Source: Robinsoniella peoriensis
GTDB lineage: Bacteria > Bacillota > Clostridia > Lachnospirales > Lachnospiraceae
NCBI RefSeq assembly: GCF_042680125.1
Contig: NZ_JBHTNY010000032.1
DNA length: 64,000 nucleotides
Strand: one strand, 5' to 3'
The position numbers and the translations under genes are program-made. Shown here one piece after another: positions 1-8,949 of this stretch. Numbering within the stretch: position 1 is the first letter of the stretch; each line of letters begins with the position of its first letter. The notes under the pieces are model-generated. The model searched no databases. It was given only the letters and a program-made list of their open reading frames with translations, and had not been told where the DNA came from.

Positions 1-123
1 TGCGGCCAGCTGACGGAGTCCATACAAGTTTCCCACTCCCATCTTTCCGTACACTACCTACATCTACAAAGCGTCCCTTACTCAGCAAAACCCAAATTAT
101 TCGCTGTAGTACTAGAACATGTT
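1..123. other. window edge, no gene recognised
   Basis: No convincing coding region, RNA gene or terminator is visible in these bases, which lie downstream of spoIIR. Bases 113-130 (TAGAACATGTTTTAAAAC) resemble the ends of the 165-bp palindromic element at 15153-15317 and overlap the spoIIR stop codon. Confidence 0.4.
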
Positions 124-762
124 TTAAAACGGCAAATACTTCCACCCAATTTTATACTCACTCTTCTTCCAGGAAAATAAACTGTCATACTCATCTTCTG
201 TCAACACATTTTTAAGCTCTTCTTTTTCATCTTCCGGTACTACCGCATGTATCGAATCAATAAAGCACAGGTTTGGATACAGTACGCACCACCAGTTCTT
301 TCCTTTGGCTTCTCCTATCTGTATGCGGAGTGCTTCATAATCACCGGCAGGAAACGTAATGTCACCATATGATTTAATGGGAAAATAGCACCAGGTAAGG
401 CTGGCTTTAGCAGGATATGCATAGCCTTCCCTATTTATGATTTCAACTGCTTTTTTTTGTATTTTATCCATGTTATCTTTGATGCAGGCTCTTGTGGCAT
501 CAATTGAATGTGCGTCCTTTAAAAGGGTTTCCATATATGCTACCACTTCATTCTTTACCTTCATTTTTAGTGCCTGATCCTCATCGCTGTCGCTGTTTGC
601 AATAACATGAAAACGTATTATTTGATCTGCAATTCCCTTTTGCAGTGATGTTTCCTGAGTCATTCTGCCTGCCAGAAACATGCAGATCAAAATCCCGCTT
701 ACAATTCCCATACCGCCAATTACAAGATACCACTTTTGATAAAATCGATTTATTATACTCAT
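124..762 (-). CDS. spoIIR: stage II sporulation protein R (SpoIIR)
   Basis: SpoIIR is the forespore-made secreted signal that activates SpoIIGA-dependent cleavage of pro-sigma-E in the mother cell. The 212-aa product has one N-terminal membrane or signal segment (about residues 14-34). The family hallmark IRFHVIANSDS...DQALKMKVK follows, and a C-terminal half with FPAGDYEALRIQIG and NWWCVLYPNLCF. The ATG at 762 is preferred, with AGGAGGG about 12 nt upstream; an in-frame TTG at 801 would add 13 non-conserved residues. It lies downstream of the germination operon on the same strand but probably has its own forespore promoter, which I could not identify. Family assignment is firm; the exact start is less certain. 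Confidence 0.93.
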   Translation of the reverse strand: MSIINRFYQKWYLVIGGMGIVSGILICMFLAGRMTQETSLQKGIADQIIRFHVIANSDSDEDQALKMKVKNEVVAYMETLLKDAHSIDATRACIKDNMDKIQKKAVEIINREGYAYPAKASLTWCYFPIKSYGDITFPAGDYEALRIQIGEAKGKNWWCVLYPNLCFIDSIHAVVPEDEKEELKNVLTEDEYDSLFSWKKSEYKIGWKYLPF

Positions 763-948
763 ATTCCTATGTACCCTCCTGTTTTTACTTTGTTGTACCA
801 AACTGTTTGTTAGTACAATTTAAGTATTCACAGGATTTAGGGTTTTAAACAAGGTTATCCACATTATTTTTGAGTTATACAATCTTAATTCCATAGATTT
901 TGTATCTGCAATCTATTAGGTACAGGGGCATTGTTCGAAGAACCAGCA

Positions 949-1608
949 TTATGGACTGCTGATAAAAACAACTTTTCCATCTGCTACCGGTTTGTCTTTC
1001 TTCAGATGAACCTGGGGAATTGTCACTTCTTCTTCATTATTATGCCAAAAATTAAGAAGATCCCCTAGTGTCGTTCCTACTCCCTTTTTGTCCGGATTAT
1101 TTTTTATCAGATCCTGCAGATAGGTTCCCAGTGAATCTATAGAAGAAGCTGTCTTAGTAACCAAGCTTTCTTCTCCTTCGTCGTCATATACAAAGACGGA
1201 AATGCTCCTGGCAAATGAGGTATGACTTTCAAAATATGTCAGCATTTCTTTTCTGGTATTTGCATCTTCCAGCATTTCCGGGCCCAGGATAATTGCCTTT
1301 GTGTGACCGGAATCAATATATTTGTCTACATAAGCTGCATAAGCTTTTGCTGCCTCCTCTATGGTCTTCCCCACAGCGCTTTCTTCTTTCGTATCCTTTT
1401 CTTCCTGTTCTGATTCCTCTTCCCCGCCCTTTTTCTGTCCCGTCTCTTCTCCCATATTTGGAAGGGCATATTCGATCCGATATCCTTCTTCTTCTTTGTG
1501 AACTTCAACTGCTAAAGGAAAATAGCGGTCTTCCAGCTCTCGTTTGGTACAACCTGACAGGCAGAGCATGATTGTCATTAAAACTACTGTCACAAACCAT
1601 TTTCTCAC
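949..1608 (-). CDS. GerC-type spore germination lipoprotein, short form
   Basis: This is the third gene of a gerA-type germinant receptor operon. The 219-aa product has a lipoprotein signal peptide ending LCLSGC (Cys about residue 20). An N-terminal section (RYFPLAVEVHKEEEGYRIEYALPN) resembles the start of Ger(x)C proteins, followed by an acidic Glu/Lys-rich linker at about 55-80. Usual GerC proteins are about 370-400 aa, so this is roughly half length, a reduced version common in Lachnospiraceae as far as I recall. It starts at a GTG whose GTGA overlaps the gerB stop, with AGGAGG 8 nt upstream, indicating translational coupling. It presumably sits on the outer face of the spore inner membrane with GerA and GerB. 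Confidence 0.75.
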   Translation of the reverse strand: MRKWFVTVVLMTIMLCLSGCTKRELEDRYFPLAVEVHKEEEGYRIEYALPNMGEETGQKKGGEEESEQEEKDTKEESAVGKTIEEAAKAYAAYVDKYIDSGHTKAIILGPEMLEDANTRKEMLTYFESHTSFARSISVFVYDDEGEESLVTKTASSIDSLGTYLQDLIKNNPDKKGVGTTLGDLLNFWHNNEEEVTIPQVHLKKDKPVADGKVVFISSP

Positions 1609-2696
1609 TTGCTACGCCTCCTCTTTTCCCATTCCAGTATCGCAAAGATGACTGTGAATACCGCCATAATCGGTATCAGTAAATAACAGTTTACGGTTAA
1701 AAAAAGTTGTTGGGCTATCTCAACATTTTTGCACCAGAGAACACCTGCGATACTAAGTATCAGCATTAAAAAGTGATAGTGCTTTTCTTCCGGCTGCTTA
1801 AACATCTCCTTAAAGATCAGATTCAAATAGAATATTCCCGTACTGGCTGCTACAAAAAAGCTCATAAGAAGAAGTGCCAAAAACAAAATATCGAACCGCT
1901 GCAGAAAACCTCCCGGTATATCTACATTACTCATCAAAGTAACAACAGGCCATCTTAACGCTTTCATTCCCTGGTCTCCAAAAGAACCAATCCCAATAAG
2001 GATTGCCGCACCAATACCAATTGCAGTTATCATCAGCCCTTTTAATGTAGTTCTCAGACGCATCCCACTTTTTTGTATAAACGGTGCTTCAAATAAAATG
2101 AGGCTCACGCCACCAAATGCAGTAAATACCTGGAAGCTCTGCTTCATCGTTACTGCATTAAAGTTGGCACTTTCATAAGTAAAATACTCACTTTGAACAC
2201 CGAAGGACGCTATTACCAGAAGTATCAGAAGCGGAATAAGCACAAAAGGATAAAGTACTTCTGCAATACGACCTCTTCTCTCTTTTGGATCCATAGAGGC
2301 ATAAAATCCTCCCAGAAGCATAAGAATACATGGAATATTTTCGGACAATTCCGGAAGCATATACTGCCTGGTTACTGCTCCGAATACCCGGGTGATGTAA
2401 AGCAGATTGACAAACATATAACTCCAGTAGACCAGACACAGCGCAAATGCAGAAGCCCTTCCCAGACGGAGTTCTACGTAACCTCCAAAACTCCTGGTAA
2501 TATATCGGCTTAAATAGCAGACAATACAGGTATATACTGCCGTAATCCCAACTCCCAGAATCAGGCTCAATATTAAATCTTTTCCGCTTGACTGCACAAT
2601 AAACCGGGGCAGCAATAAGCTTATTTTACCAATCCAGTCCATGACTAAAAGCCTTTTCAATTGTCGTACCGAAATTTTCTGGTTATTGGAAAACAT
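1605..2696 (-). CDS. GerB-type spore germination permease
   Basis: This is the integral-membrane subunit of a germinant receptor, in the GerAB/APC superfamily. The 363-aa product begins with ISVRQLKRLLVMDWIGK, which is typical of the family, and shows about ten hydrophobic segments. Glycine-rich segments near residues 35-60 and an amphipathic FGAVTRQYMLPE stretch are visible. In this family the transmembrane core is thought to bind the amino acid or sugar germinant. It begins 18 nt after the gerA stop and overlaps gerC. Two in-frame ATGs lie two codons apart; the second is chosen because AAAGGA is then correctly spaced. Which germinant it senses cannot be read from the sequence. Confidence 0.87.
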   Translation of the reverse strand: MFSNNQKISVRQLKRLLVMDWIGKISLLLPRFIVQSSGKDLILSLILGVGITAVYTCIVCYLSRYITRSFGGYVELRLGRASAFALCLVYWSYMFVNLLYITRVFGAVTRQYMLPELSENIPCILMLLGGFYASMDPKERRGRIAEVLYPFVLIPLLILLVIASFGVQSEYFTYESANFNAVTMKQSFQVFTAFGGVSLILFEAPFIQKSGMRLRTTLKGLMITAIGIGAAILIGIGSFGDQGMKALRWPVVTLMSNVDIPGGFLQRFDILFLALLLMSFFVAASTGIFYLNLIFKEMFKQPEEKHYHFLMLILSIAGVLWCKNVEIAQQLFLTVNCYLLIPIMAVFTVIFAILEWEKRRRSK

Positions 2697-2714
2697 GAGC
2701 ATTTCCTTTCTTTA

Positions 2715-4196
2715 TCACTTTATTTTTAACCGGGTTCTGGATTGTCTTCTGGCAAAAACAGGACGGCTTTTCAGTCTGTCTAACGGGGCCCGTACCAGCG
2801 CATCCTTCTTATCCATTCCCTGGTTGATATCAGCTGCCACAAATGGCATCAGATAAGGTATATTATAACTTTTCAGCGCACTCAGATGGGTCAGCAGGAC
2901 AAACCAGCCCAAAACCAGACCGAGGATTCCAAAAAAAGCGCTTCCGAGAATCATGGCATATTTAATCAGACGCAGTGCTTCTGACAGTTCTTCATTCGGT
3001 ATGGAAAAAGAGCTGAGCGCCGTCAAAGCAACAATCACAACTACGATGGGGCTGACCAGATTGGCACTGACCGCTGCCTGTCCGATAATTAAGCCGCCTA
3101 CGATACCAATTGTATTTCCAATGGGCCCCGGCATCCGTACCCCTGCCTCCCTAAGAAGCTCAAAGGATAATTCCAGCAAAAGCACCTCAATCACACTTGG
3201 AAACGGTACCCCCTGCCTTGCTTCAGCCAAAGAGAGTATCAGGTTTGTCGGAAGAATCTGCGTGTGGTAATTCGTAACTGCCACATACAGCCCAGGCAGG
3301 GAAACTGCCAGAAATGCCGCAACAAAACGAATAATTCTTAAAAATGATACAATTCCAAAATGGCGGTAGTAGTCATCGCTTGTCTGGAAAAAACTGTTTA
3401 TGGTTGTAGGCAGAATCAATGCCTCCGGAGAATTGTCACTTAATAATACGACTCTTCCATCCAATACTGCCATCGCAGCTTTATCAGGCCGTTCTGTTGT
3501 CTGATACTGGGGAAACGGCGAATACCAGGTATCCTCTGTCAGCTGTTCTATTACCCCGCTGTCCATGATTCCGTCAATTTCAAAAGAATCCAGCTTTTGT
3601 TCCATTGCCTCCAGCAAATCCGGATAGACCAGTCCTTCCATATAAATAATGGCGGTCATTGTATTTGATCGCTTTCCAATCGGACGCTCTTTAATCTTCA
3701 TTGTTGTATCCCGGACACGTTTTCGTACCAGGGCTGCATTTAATTTAACAGATTCTGTAAATGCCTCTTTGGAACCTCTTAAAACTTTTTCAGACTCAGA
3801 TTTGGATACACCCATTCCAGGATATCCTTTACTGCTTACTTTTAGTGCTTTATCATATCCGTCAATAAAGAAAATGGCATTTCCCGCCAGCATGGCTGCC
3901 ATAGCTTCTTCCATGGTTGCAAGTTCTTTTGCATCGGTAATTCCAAGTCCGTCTTCATTTACCGTTCGGCGGATTTCATCCGGTGACATTTCCTGCATCT
4001 GAATTAACAAACGCCCGATCATGGATTCTTCCAGAAGCATATTGCTGACTGCCACCTCAATAAATACGGCAAGACAGTCTACCTTTGGCGGAAGCCCCAG
4101 GCGCATTGGACGAATGATGATATCATCACAATTTTCACACCAAGCTTTGATTTTCGTTTCATTATCCGATAAACGTGTGGAAACGTTATCACTCAT
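2715..4196 (-). CDS. GerA-family spore germination protein
   Basis: This is the first gene of the germinant-receptor operon. The 493-aa product has a soluble N-terminal half (about 1-280) with the signature region MLAGNAIFFIDGYDKAL and a conserved RDTTMKIKERPIGKRSNT segment. The C-terminal membrane domain (about 285-460) contains the family motifs REAGVRMPGPIGNTIGIVGGL and IGQAAVSANLVSPIVV. Length is close to that of typical GerAA proteins. A GGAGG lies ahead of the ATG. GerA proteins are made in the forespore under sigma G and sit in the spore inner membrane, where the receptor gates ion release. The family is certain; the germinant is unknown. Confidence 0.93.
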   Translation of the reverse strand: MSDNVSTRLSDNETKIKAWCENCDDIIIRPMRLGLPPKVDCLAVFIEVAVSNMLLEESMIGRLLIQMQEMSPDEIRRTVNEDGLGITDAKELATMEEAMAAMLAGNAIFFIDGYDKALKVSSKGYPGMGVSKSESEKVLRGSKEAFTESVKLNAALVRKRVRDTTMKIKERPIGKRSNTMTAIIYMEGLVYPDLLEAMEQKLDSFEIDGIMDSGVIEQLTEDTWYSPFPQYQTTERPDKAAMAVLDGRVVLLSDNSPEALILPTTINSFFQTSDDYYRHFGIVSFLRIIRFVAAFLAVSLPGLYVAVTNYHTQILPTNLILSLAEARQGVPFPSVIEVLLLELSFELLREAGVRMPGPIGNTIGIVGGLIIGQAAVSANLVSPIVVVIVALTALSSFSIPNEELSEALRLIKYAMILGSAFFGILGLVLGWFVLLTHLSALKSYNIPYLMPFVAADINQGMDKKDALVRAPLDRLKSRPVFARRQSRTRLKIK

Positions 4197-4279
4197 TTTT
4201 CAGCCTCCTCTCCGGGCCTTTGTATAAAATACAGCGAGTTTTCATAGAAATAGCCATAAAATAAGCGCTGTCAGGCCAC

Positions 4280-4310
4280 AAAAAAAGGATAAGAAGATTC
4301 TTATCCTTTT
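4280..4310 (-). terminator. Rho-independent terminator after the GntR gene
   Basis: Perfect 12-bp stem AAAAGGATAAGA / TCTTATCCTTTT with a 4-nt loop. Read on the minus strand it runs into seven Ts. It lies 29 bp beyond the stop of the GntR gene and separates the ispE-GntR unit from the gerA operon. Confidence 0.9.
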
Positions 4311-4338
4311 AGGTGTAGCATATGTAATTATTTACATT

Positions 4339-5013
4339 TTATTCTTTTTCGCGAAGACTATTAATAATTGATTCTTTTTGATTTTCAATATGGGTATGAA
4401 TTGCATTTCCTGCTTTCTCTTTATCATGCTTTTTCAGAGCCCGGCGGATTGCATCATGTTCCTCCAGAAGATTCTTATGCATCGACCGGTCTTTCAGATA
4501 TTCCATACGGTAACGGTACATCTGTTCCCGAAGATTGCTTAAGATCTGTAATAACCTGCGGTTGTTGGTTGCATCATAGATAATTTCATGAAAATGCATA
4601 TCCGCTTTTACACAATCGATAATGTCTGAGCCATCTAAGGACCGTTTAAAATCATTTGCAGCTTTCTTAAGTTCTATGAGCTGCTCGTCCGTAATATGGT
4701 CACAAGCATCTTTGACCGCCAGTTCTTCCAGCGCACAACGTACTTCCAGTACGTCTTCCAGATCACGTATAGTAATCTGCGCAACTTCTGCGCCTTTTCT
4801 TGGAATCATCAGAACCAGCCCTTCTAATTCCAGTTTACGTATCGCTTCTCTCACCGGAGTACGGCTTACTCCCAGTCGCTGTGCCAGCTGAATTTCCATC
4901 AGGCGTTCTCCTGGTTTTAATTCGCCTTTTAAAATTGCATTTCGCAGAGTATTAAAAACCACGTCCCGCAGTGGCAGATATTCATTCATATCTATGTGAA
5001 AATTTTCATTCAT
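4339..5013 (-). CDS. GntR-family regulator, FadR/FCD subfamily
   Basis: DNA-binding transcription regulator of 224 aa. A winged helix-turn-helix occupies about residues 10-72 (ILKGELKPGERLMEIQLAQRLGVSRTPVREAIRKLELEGL). An FCD ligand domain follows at about 80-205, with metal-site-type residues in DMHFHEIIYDATNNRRL and the final HTHIENQKE. The ATG at 5013 is chosen because GGAGG lies 7 nt upstream; a longer reading to 5049 has no good ribosome binding site. It follows ispE by about 65 bp on the same strand and is closed by a strong terminator, so the two are probably cotranscribed. The effector is unknown; FCD members often bind organic acids. Confidence 0.88.
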   Translation of the reverse strand: MNENFHIDMNEYLPLRDVVFNTLRNAILKGELKPGERLMEIQLAQRLGVSRTPVREAIRKLELEGLVLMIPRKGAEVAQITIRDLEDVLEVRCALEELAVKDACDHITDEQLIELKKAANDFKRSLDGSDIIDCVKADMHFHEIIYDATNNRRLLQILSNLREQMYRYRMEYLKDRSMHKNLLEEHDAIRRALKKHDKEKAGNAIHTHIENQKESIINSLREKE

Positions 5014-5079
5014 TTGTAGACCTCCATACCTATCCTGTTGTGTATCCATAACATTTCTTCTGTGGTTACATATTGTGGG

Positions 5080-5955
5080 TTATTTTACCGAATTATTAAA
5101 AATGCCTGTGAGGTAAACCTGCTTTGCAAGGTCCCCCTGATATAATACATCATAAGCTTTTTTGGCTGCTTTTTTGTCATCAAAGATTCCAAAAACAGTT
5201 GGTCCGCTTCCACTCATCATGGCATTTAATGCGCCATGTTCCAGCATTATATTTTTAATATCCGCAATAATCGGATATTCCGGAACGGTAACCGTTTCCA
5301 GAACATTTCCCATAAGTGCTGCCGCTTTCTTCAGATCGCCATTTTCCAGCGCCCGAATCTGTCCATCTATATCCGGGTGGTCGGTAATCTCTCCGGCATC
5401 CAGCGTTGTATAAACAAATTTCGTAGAAACATGTACGCCCGGCTTGGCAATTAGTATATGACATGCAGGCATTGGCGGCAGGATAGTGAGTTTTTCCCCA
5501 ATTCCTTCCGCCAGTGCTGTCCCCCGCATGATACAATACGGTACATCTGCACCTATCTTCACCCCGCGTTCCATCAGTTCTTCCCTGGTAAGGCCGAGCT
5601 TGAACAAACGGTTCACTCCTACCATTACTGCCGCCGCATCAGAACTGCCGCCCGCCATTCCTGCCGCAACAGGAATAAATTTCTTCAAATTTATGGACAA
5701 CCCTTTTTTGATTCCAAATTCATCCATCAGAAGTTTTGCTGCTTTATACACCAAATTATCTTCATTAACCGGCAGATAATATAGATTTGTCTTTACTTTA
5801 ATTCCGGGTTTCTGCAGCTCATGGATCCGGATCTGGTCATACAGATGAATTGTCTGCATAATCATTCGTACTTCATGGTACCCATCTTCTCTTTTTCGTA
5901 CCACATCAAGGCCCAAATTTATCTTTGCAAGAGCCTTTAATTTCATCTCTCTCAT
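5080..5955 (-). CDS. ispE: 4-diphosphocytidyl-2-C-methyl-D-erythritol kinase
   Basis: IspE phosphorylates CDP-methylerythritol at the 2-hydroxyl, an ATP-dependent step of the MEP isoprenoid pathway in the cytosol. The 291-aa product is a GHMP kinase. The N-terminal motif is LKALAKINLGLDVVRKREDGYHEV, the ATP-binding loop is PVAAGMAGGSSDAAAV (about residue 97), and the C-terminal GHMP motif is ALNAMMSGSGPTVFG. The ATG at 5955 is preferred over one at 6000: it has GGGGGT upstream, matches where family members begin, and the predicted promoter at 6002-6031 would place transcription start near 5995, downstream of the longer start. It leads an operon with the GntR gene. Confidence 0.95.
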   Translation of the reverse strand: MREMKLKALAKINLGLDVVRKREDGYHEVRMIMQTIHLYDQIRIHELQKPGIKVKTNLYYLPVNEDNLVYKAAKLLMDEFGIKKGLSINLKKFIPVAAGMAGGSSDAAAVMVGVNRLFKLGLTREELMERGVKIGADVPYCIMRGTALAEGIGEKLTILPPMPACHILIAKPGVHVSTKFVYTTLDAGEITDHPDIDGQIRALENGDLKKAAALMGNVLETVTVPEYPIIADIKNIMLEHGALNAMMSGSGPTVFGIFDDKKAAKKAYDVLYQGDLAKQVYLTGIFNNSVK

Positions 5956-6001
5956 CGTGTACCCCCGTTGCACTTTGTATACAATCATCTTGATTAGCAA
6001 T

Positions 6002-6031
6002 ATTGTATCTCATTTCATACACAAAAGTCAA
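6002..6031 (-). promoter_or_regulatory. sigma-A-type promoter for ispE
   Basis: On the minus strand TTGACT and TACAAT are separated by 18 bp. This places the start of transcription about 40 nt before the preferred ispE start codon. Confidence 0.6.
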
Positions 6032-6090
6032 TGGTAAATCACTCAAAATTCAACAAATTTTCCGGAGAGTTTACAATTTTTGTCAAAAGA

Positions 6091-7659
6091 TCAGCTCAAA
6101 TTCTCAACTGCCTTCATAACCAGCAGACACGTGCCGGGTGAAACCTCGTCTTCTTCAATTTCATTTAACTCCCGAATCCTCTCCGGAGTCGTATAATATT
6201 GTTTTGCTATACTCCACAAATTATCATCTGCCTGAACAATATATCCTACAATTCCCGGCAGTTCCTGGAGCTTCTTCATATCTAAGTCATGCTCTTCCAC
6301 ATCAATAATACATTGTTCTTTATGAACACGGATGACCATTGCATTCAGATTTACACAGACCTTTACTTCCAGTTCTTCACTGTCGATCATGGTCGTTGAC
6401 AGCTGCTCCAGCTCGCTTTGCAGCGTAAATCGGCAGTCCTTATCAATCTCAGGCACTTCTATGATATGCTGGAATGGCACAGCGCCTTCCATCAGGGCAT
6501 AAGGCAGCGTATCATCCGATGTAATATACAAAATGGTTATAAATACTGCACCTTCTACTTTTATTCCATTTTCTGTAACGCTGGTGTCATCAATCTTAAC
6601 CTCACCCTGGCTGTGGCAGATCTGAAGCATCCTTGGCTGGCTGCTTTCCATTCTCATACGGTCACTGGCTCTGCACTTGGAAAAGTTTTTTACTACCAGA
6701 CTTTCACATACCTGTTCCATCGTAACCGGGATTAAATCCTTTACCGGTGTGTAGACATCTTCCAGAATCTGTACCTTTTCTTCTTCATAGAGGCGGATAT
6801 CCAGATCCAGAACCACATCTACCTGCACAAGGCGCTCTTCTCCATCATAATCAGGTCTTACTTCCAGATTCGCCGAAGCAAGGGAAACTTCCACATTGGC
6901 AAGCATATTCTGGGCACAGCCCGGACAGTCCACCGTTCCCTGGAAGGGAAGTACAGTTTCCAGCCATTGTTTTGTACCATTTTCATCATCTCCTGCGTAA
7001 AGCACAAAGATGAACAGTTCTCCTTTAATATCCAGCTGACCGTCTAAAACACGGATATCAGTTCCCCGAAGCTGCACATTTTCCCAAAGCATTTCCTGGA
7101 TGTTAGGTTTATTGGATGGGATGGCAATTTCATCCTTTACCCTTAAAATATCTTTTTTCTGAACAGTTAACTGCAGCAATTCCAGGTTCTTGGACTTTGT
7201 ACTAATATCACCCAGCCCGTGAATCTCTACAGCCGCCTGAGCATCGTACAGTTCCTCTACGGATGCATTAAAGGACAGCAGGGACTTCATACTCAGCTTT
7301 CTGGAATTGATCAGCGAAACAGAGATATCTTCCACATCCCATTTCAGGCAGATATTGTCTCCCGGCTCCACACCGTCCAGATTCATCTGCTCTTCAAACG
7401 GAATCTTAGATTCCAGCCTATGTATCTGTCTGTCCGGTGTATCTGCTACATACAATACCCAAACTTCCAGTGCTCCGGTTAAAAGTACATGATCCGTGCT
7501 TACCTTCATATCATCCAATTTGATATTTGCTTTCTTTTGTATCAGTTTTCCCACATCCGGCTTGCTGTCAGATACGTTGTAGTCTTCCTCCAGGGTTACC
7601 TGGCTGGATGCTCTGCTTTTTTCATGATTCATATGAATATTCTTTTTTAATAATTCCAC
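6091..7659 (-). CDS. SPOCS (DUF3794) and LysM domain protein, spore coat/cortex type
   Basis: The 522-aa product has several SPOCS/DUF3794 copies, recognisable from VTLEEDYNVSDSKPDVGKLIQ near the N-terminus, IPSNKPNIQEMLWENVQLRG near 180, and a third copy after 300. It ends with one LysM domain at about 465-515 (GYIVQADDNLWSIAKQYYTTPERIRELNEI). SPOCS proteins are associated with spore coat and exosporium assembly, and LysM binds peptidoglycan. No signal peptide is present, consistent with assembly from the mother-cell cytoplasm. The start is a GTG with GGGAGG 8 nt upstream. That Shine-Dalgarno lies in the 3' arm of a terminator-like hairpin (7664-7706). Exact role unknown. Confidence 0.85.
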   Translation of the reverse strand: MELLKKNIHMNHEKSRASSQVTLEEDYNVSDSKPDVGKLIQKKANIKLDDMKVSTDHVLLTGALEVWVLYVADTPDRQIHRLESKIPFEEQMNLDGVEPGDNICLKWDVEDISVSLINSRKLSMKSLLSFNASVEELYDAQAAVEIHGLGDISTKSKNLELLQLTVQKKDILRVKDEIAIPSNKPNIQEMLWENVQLRGTDIRVLDGQLDIKGELFIFVLYAGDDENGTKQWLETVLPFQGTVDCPGCAQNMLANVEVSLASANLEVRPDYDGEERLVQVDVVLDLDIRLYEEEKVQILEDVYTPVKDLIPVTMEQVCESLVVKNFSKCRASDRMRMESSQPRMLQICHSQGEVKIDDTSVTENGIKVEGAVFITILYITSDDTLPYALMEGAVPFQHIIEVPEIDKDCRFTLQSELEQLSTTMIDSEELEVKVCVNLNAMVIRVHKEQCIIDVEEHDLDMKKLQELPGIVGYIVQADDNLWSIAKQYYTTPERIRELNEIEEDEVSPGTCLLVMKAVENLS

Positions 7660-7663
7660 AAAA

Positions 7664-7706
7664 AATCCCTCCCAGCATGATCTCTTATAATTTTATGCCG
7701 GGAGGG
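7664..7706 (-). terminator. terminator-like hairpin that also carries the next gene's Shine-Dalgarno
   Basis: On the minus strand CCCTCCCGGCAT pairs with ATGCTGGGAGGG (12 bp, one G-U) across a 16-nt loop and is followed at once by ATTTTTT. It has the form of an intrinsic terminator for the PrcB-like gene. Its 3' arm is the only good ribosome binding site for the GTG start of the SPOCS-LysM gene, so folding would block both read-through and translation. Confidence 0.7.
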
Positions 7707-7734
7707 TGTAAATTATGTGGAAGGCTTTGTCTTT

Positions 7735-8154
7735 TTATTCAAAAGTCACAGATCCTTCCATAAATGGGATTTTAATTACTACAAATGGAAACGATGGTTC
7801 CTGCTGTATGGTCTTTTCATGTGACGGGCCAATCAGACTGGTATGTACCATGATTCCGTCCTTCGTCAGATAGCATTTGTCGACCTGAATGCTGTAACCG
7901 CCTGTTTTCTGTTCTCCGTATCCGCGGATCATATACAGGTACTTATCGCTTTGGTATGTCATCTTTATTTCTGTTTTTTTGTTCTCTTCTATTGTCTGTG
8001 CCAGTTCTTCCGGCATCTCTTCCGGAGTAACAACGGTAAATTCCAGATCCTTTATTTTCCCCTTATCACTGTCATCCTGGGTGCCGCAGCCCCCTGCCAA
8101 GCATAGTGTCAGCAGAAAGCAGATACTAATGGTAATGGATATTACTTTTTTCAC
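7735..8154 (-). CDS. PrcB-like lipoprotein
   Basis: The 139-aa product has a signal peptide (ISITISICFLLTLCLAGGC) with a plausible lipobox, Cys about residue 23. A short linker and a compact domain follow (TEIKMTYQSDKYLYMIRGYGEQKTGGYSIQVDKCYLT). The latter matches the pattern of the PrcB C-terminal domain, in which a 'GEKPTGGYSV' strand-turn is conserved. PrcB in spirochaetes is a subunit of a surface protease complex; the role in Firmicutes is not known. The protein would be anchored to the outer face of the membrane. It lies directly upstream of the SPOCS-LysM gene, with the dual hairpin between them. Confidence 0.7.
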   Translation of the reverse strand: MKKVISITISICFLLTLCLAGGCGTQDDSDKGKIKDLEFTVVTPEEMPEELAQTIEENKKTEIKMTYQSDKYLYMIRGYGEQKTGGYSIQVDKCYLTKDGIMVHTSLIGPSHEKTIQQEPSFPFVVIKIPFMEGSVTFE

Positions 8155-8223
8155 TTACTCTCCTATCCTTTTCCTTGCCTTATTATTAATATCTTATGCA
8201 GGATGAGCAAGGGAACATTCATC

Positions 8224-8943
8224 TTATTCCATTTCCCTCCAGAATATTTGATTCCACCGCGCTGCAATGGTTCTTTGAGGAAACGTATAACCATCTAATG
8301 AAGTAACGGACATCAACCCCATCAGGGAATTCGTGAGAAAGCATTCCTCATAGCCGGAAATCTCATGAGGATATATCACAGTCTCAACAATCTTTTCTCT
8401 GCGCATCAGATAGTCTCTTATAATTCCGGGAAGCAGTCCGCAGGACAATCGGGGTGTATATATGACTTTATCTTTTACAAAAAAAATATTGCTGGAAGTC
8501 CCTTCACAGACCTCTCCTTTGCTGTTGCAGAAAATAAACTCATCATATCCTTCTTCTAATGCTTTCCTTTTCTCCAGAATGCAGTCTCCATAATTCGTAG
8601 TTTTATGATAGGTGAACCCGGAAGTCTCATTTCGGATTACCTGGCTGAACTTTGCCCGAAACCCTTTTTGAAACCGTTCATCTCCATATGGATTTTGTCT
8701 GTGGGTTAAAATCATATTTTCATCTGATACAGATATTTTAAGAACTCCATGTGACATAGGATGCTCCATCAGATATTCCACAATCTTTTCTTTGGAAACA
8801 TTCATTTTTAACTTAAGAAAGTGTATTCCCTTTTCCATCCGTTTTAAATGTTCTTCAAGAAGTACCGCCCTGCCATTTACTACCGCTATTGTCTCAAATA
8901 CTCCAAGGCCAAACCAATACCCTTCATCTAATTTGATATCCAT
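8224..8943 (-). CDS. pabC: aminodeoxychorismate lyase (class IV PLP aminotransferase fold)
   Basis: PabC cleaves 4-amino-4-deoxychorismate to p-aminobenzoate and pyruvate for folate synthesis, with PLP. The 239-aa product has the class IV fold. GYWFGLGVFETIAVVNG is at the N-terminus, a lysine in TYHKTTNYGDCILEKRKA is the expected Schiff-base residue, and NSKGEVCEGTSSNIFFV is the phosphate-binding segment. Length is a little short of typical PabC (about 260). It is the last gene of a pabA-pabB-HAD-pabC operon, starting 6 nt after the phosphatase with GGAG ahead of the ATG. The operon context favours PabC over a branched-chain or D-amino-acid aminotransferase, which share the fold. Confidence 0.85.
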   Translation of the reverse strand: MDIKLDEGYWFGLGVFETIAVVNGRAVLLEEHLKRMEKGIHFLKLKMNVSKEKIVEYLMEHPMSHGVLKISVSDENMILTHRQNPYGDERFQKGFRAKFSQVIRNETSGFTYHKTTNYGDCILEKRKALEEGYDEFIFCNSKGEVCEGTSSNIFFVKDKVIYTPRLSCGLLPGIIRDYLMRREKIVETVIYPHEISGYEECFLTNSLMGLMSVTSLDGYTFPQRTIAARWNQIFWREME

Positions 8944-8949
8944 TATTTT

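Noticed and set aside
855..863. Perfect DnaA box TTATCCACA upstream of spoIIR
   Set aside because: It is a single copy without neighbouring boxes, AT-rich unwinding element or dnaA/dnaN genes, so an origin is not supported; chance is likely.
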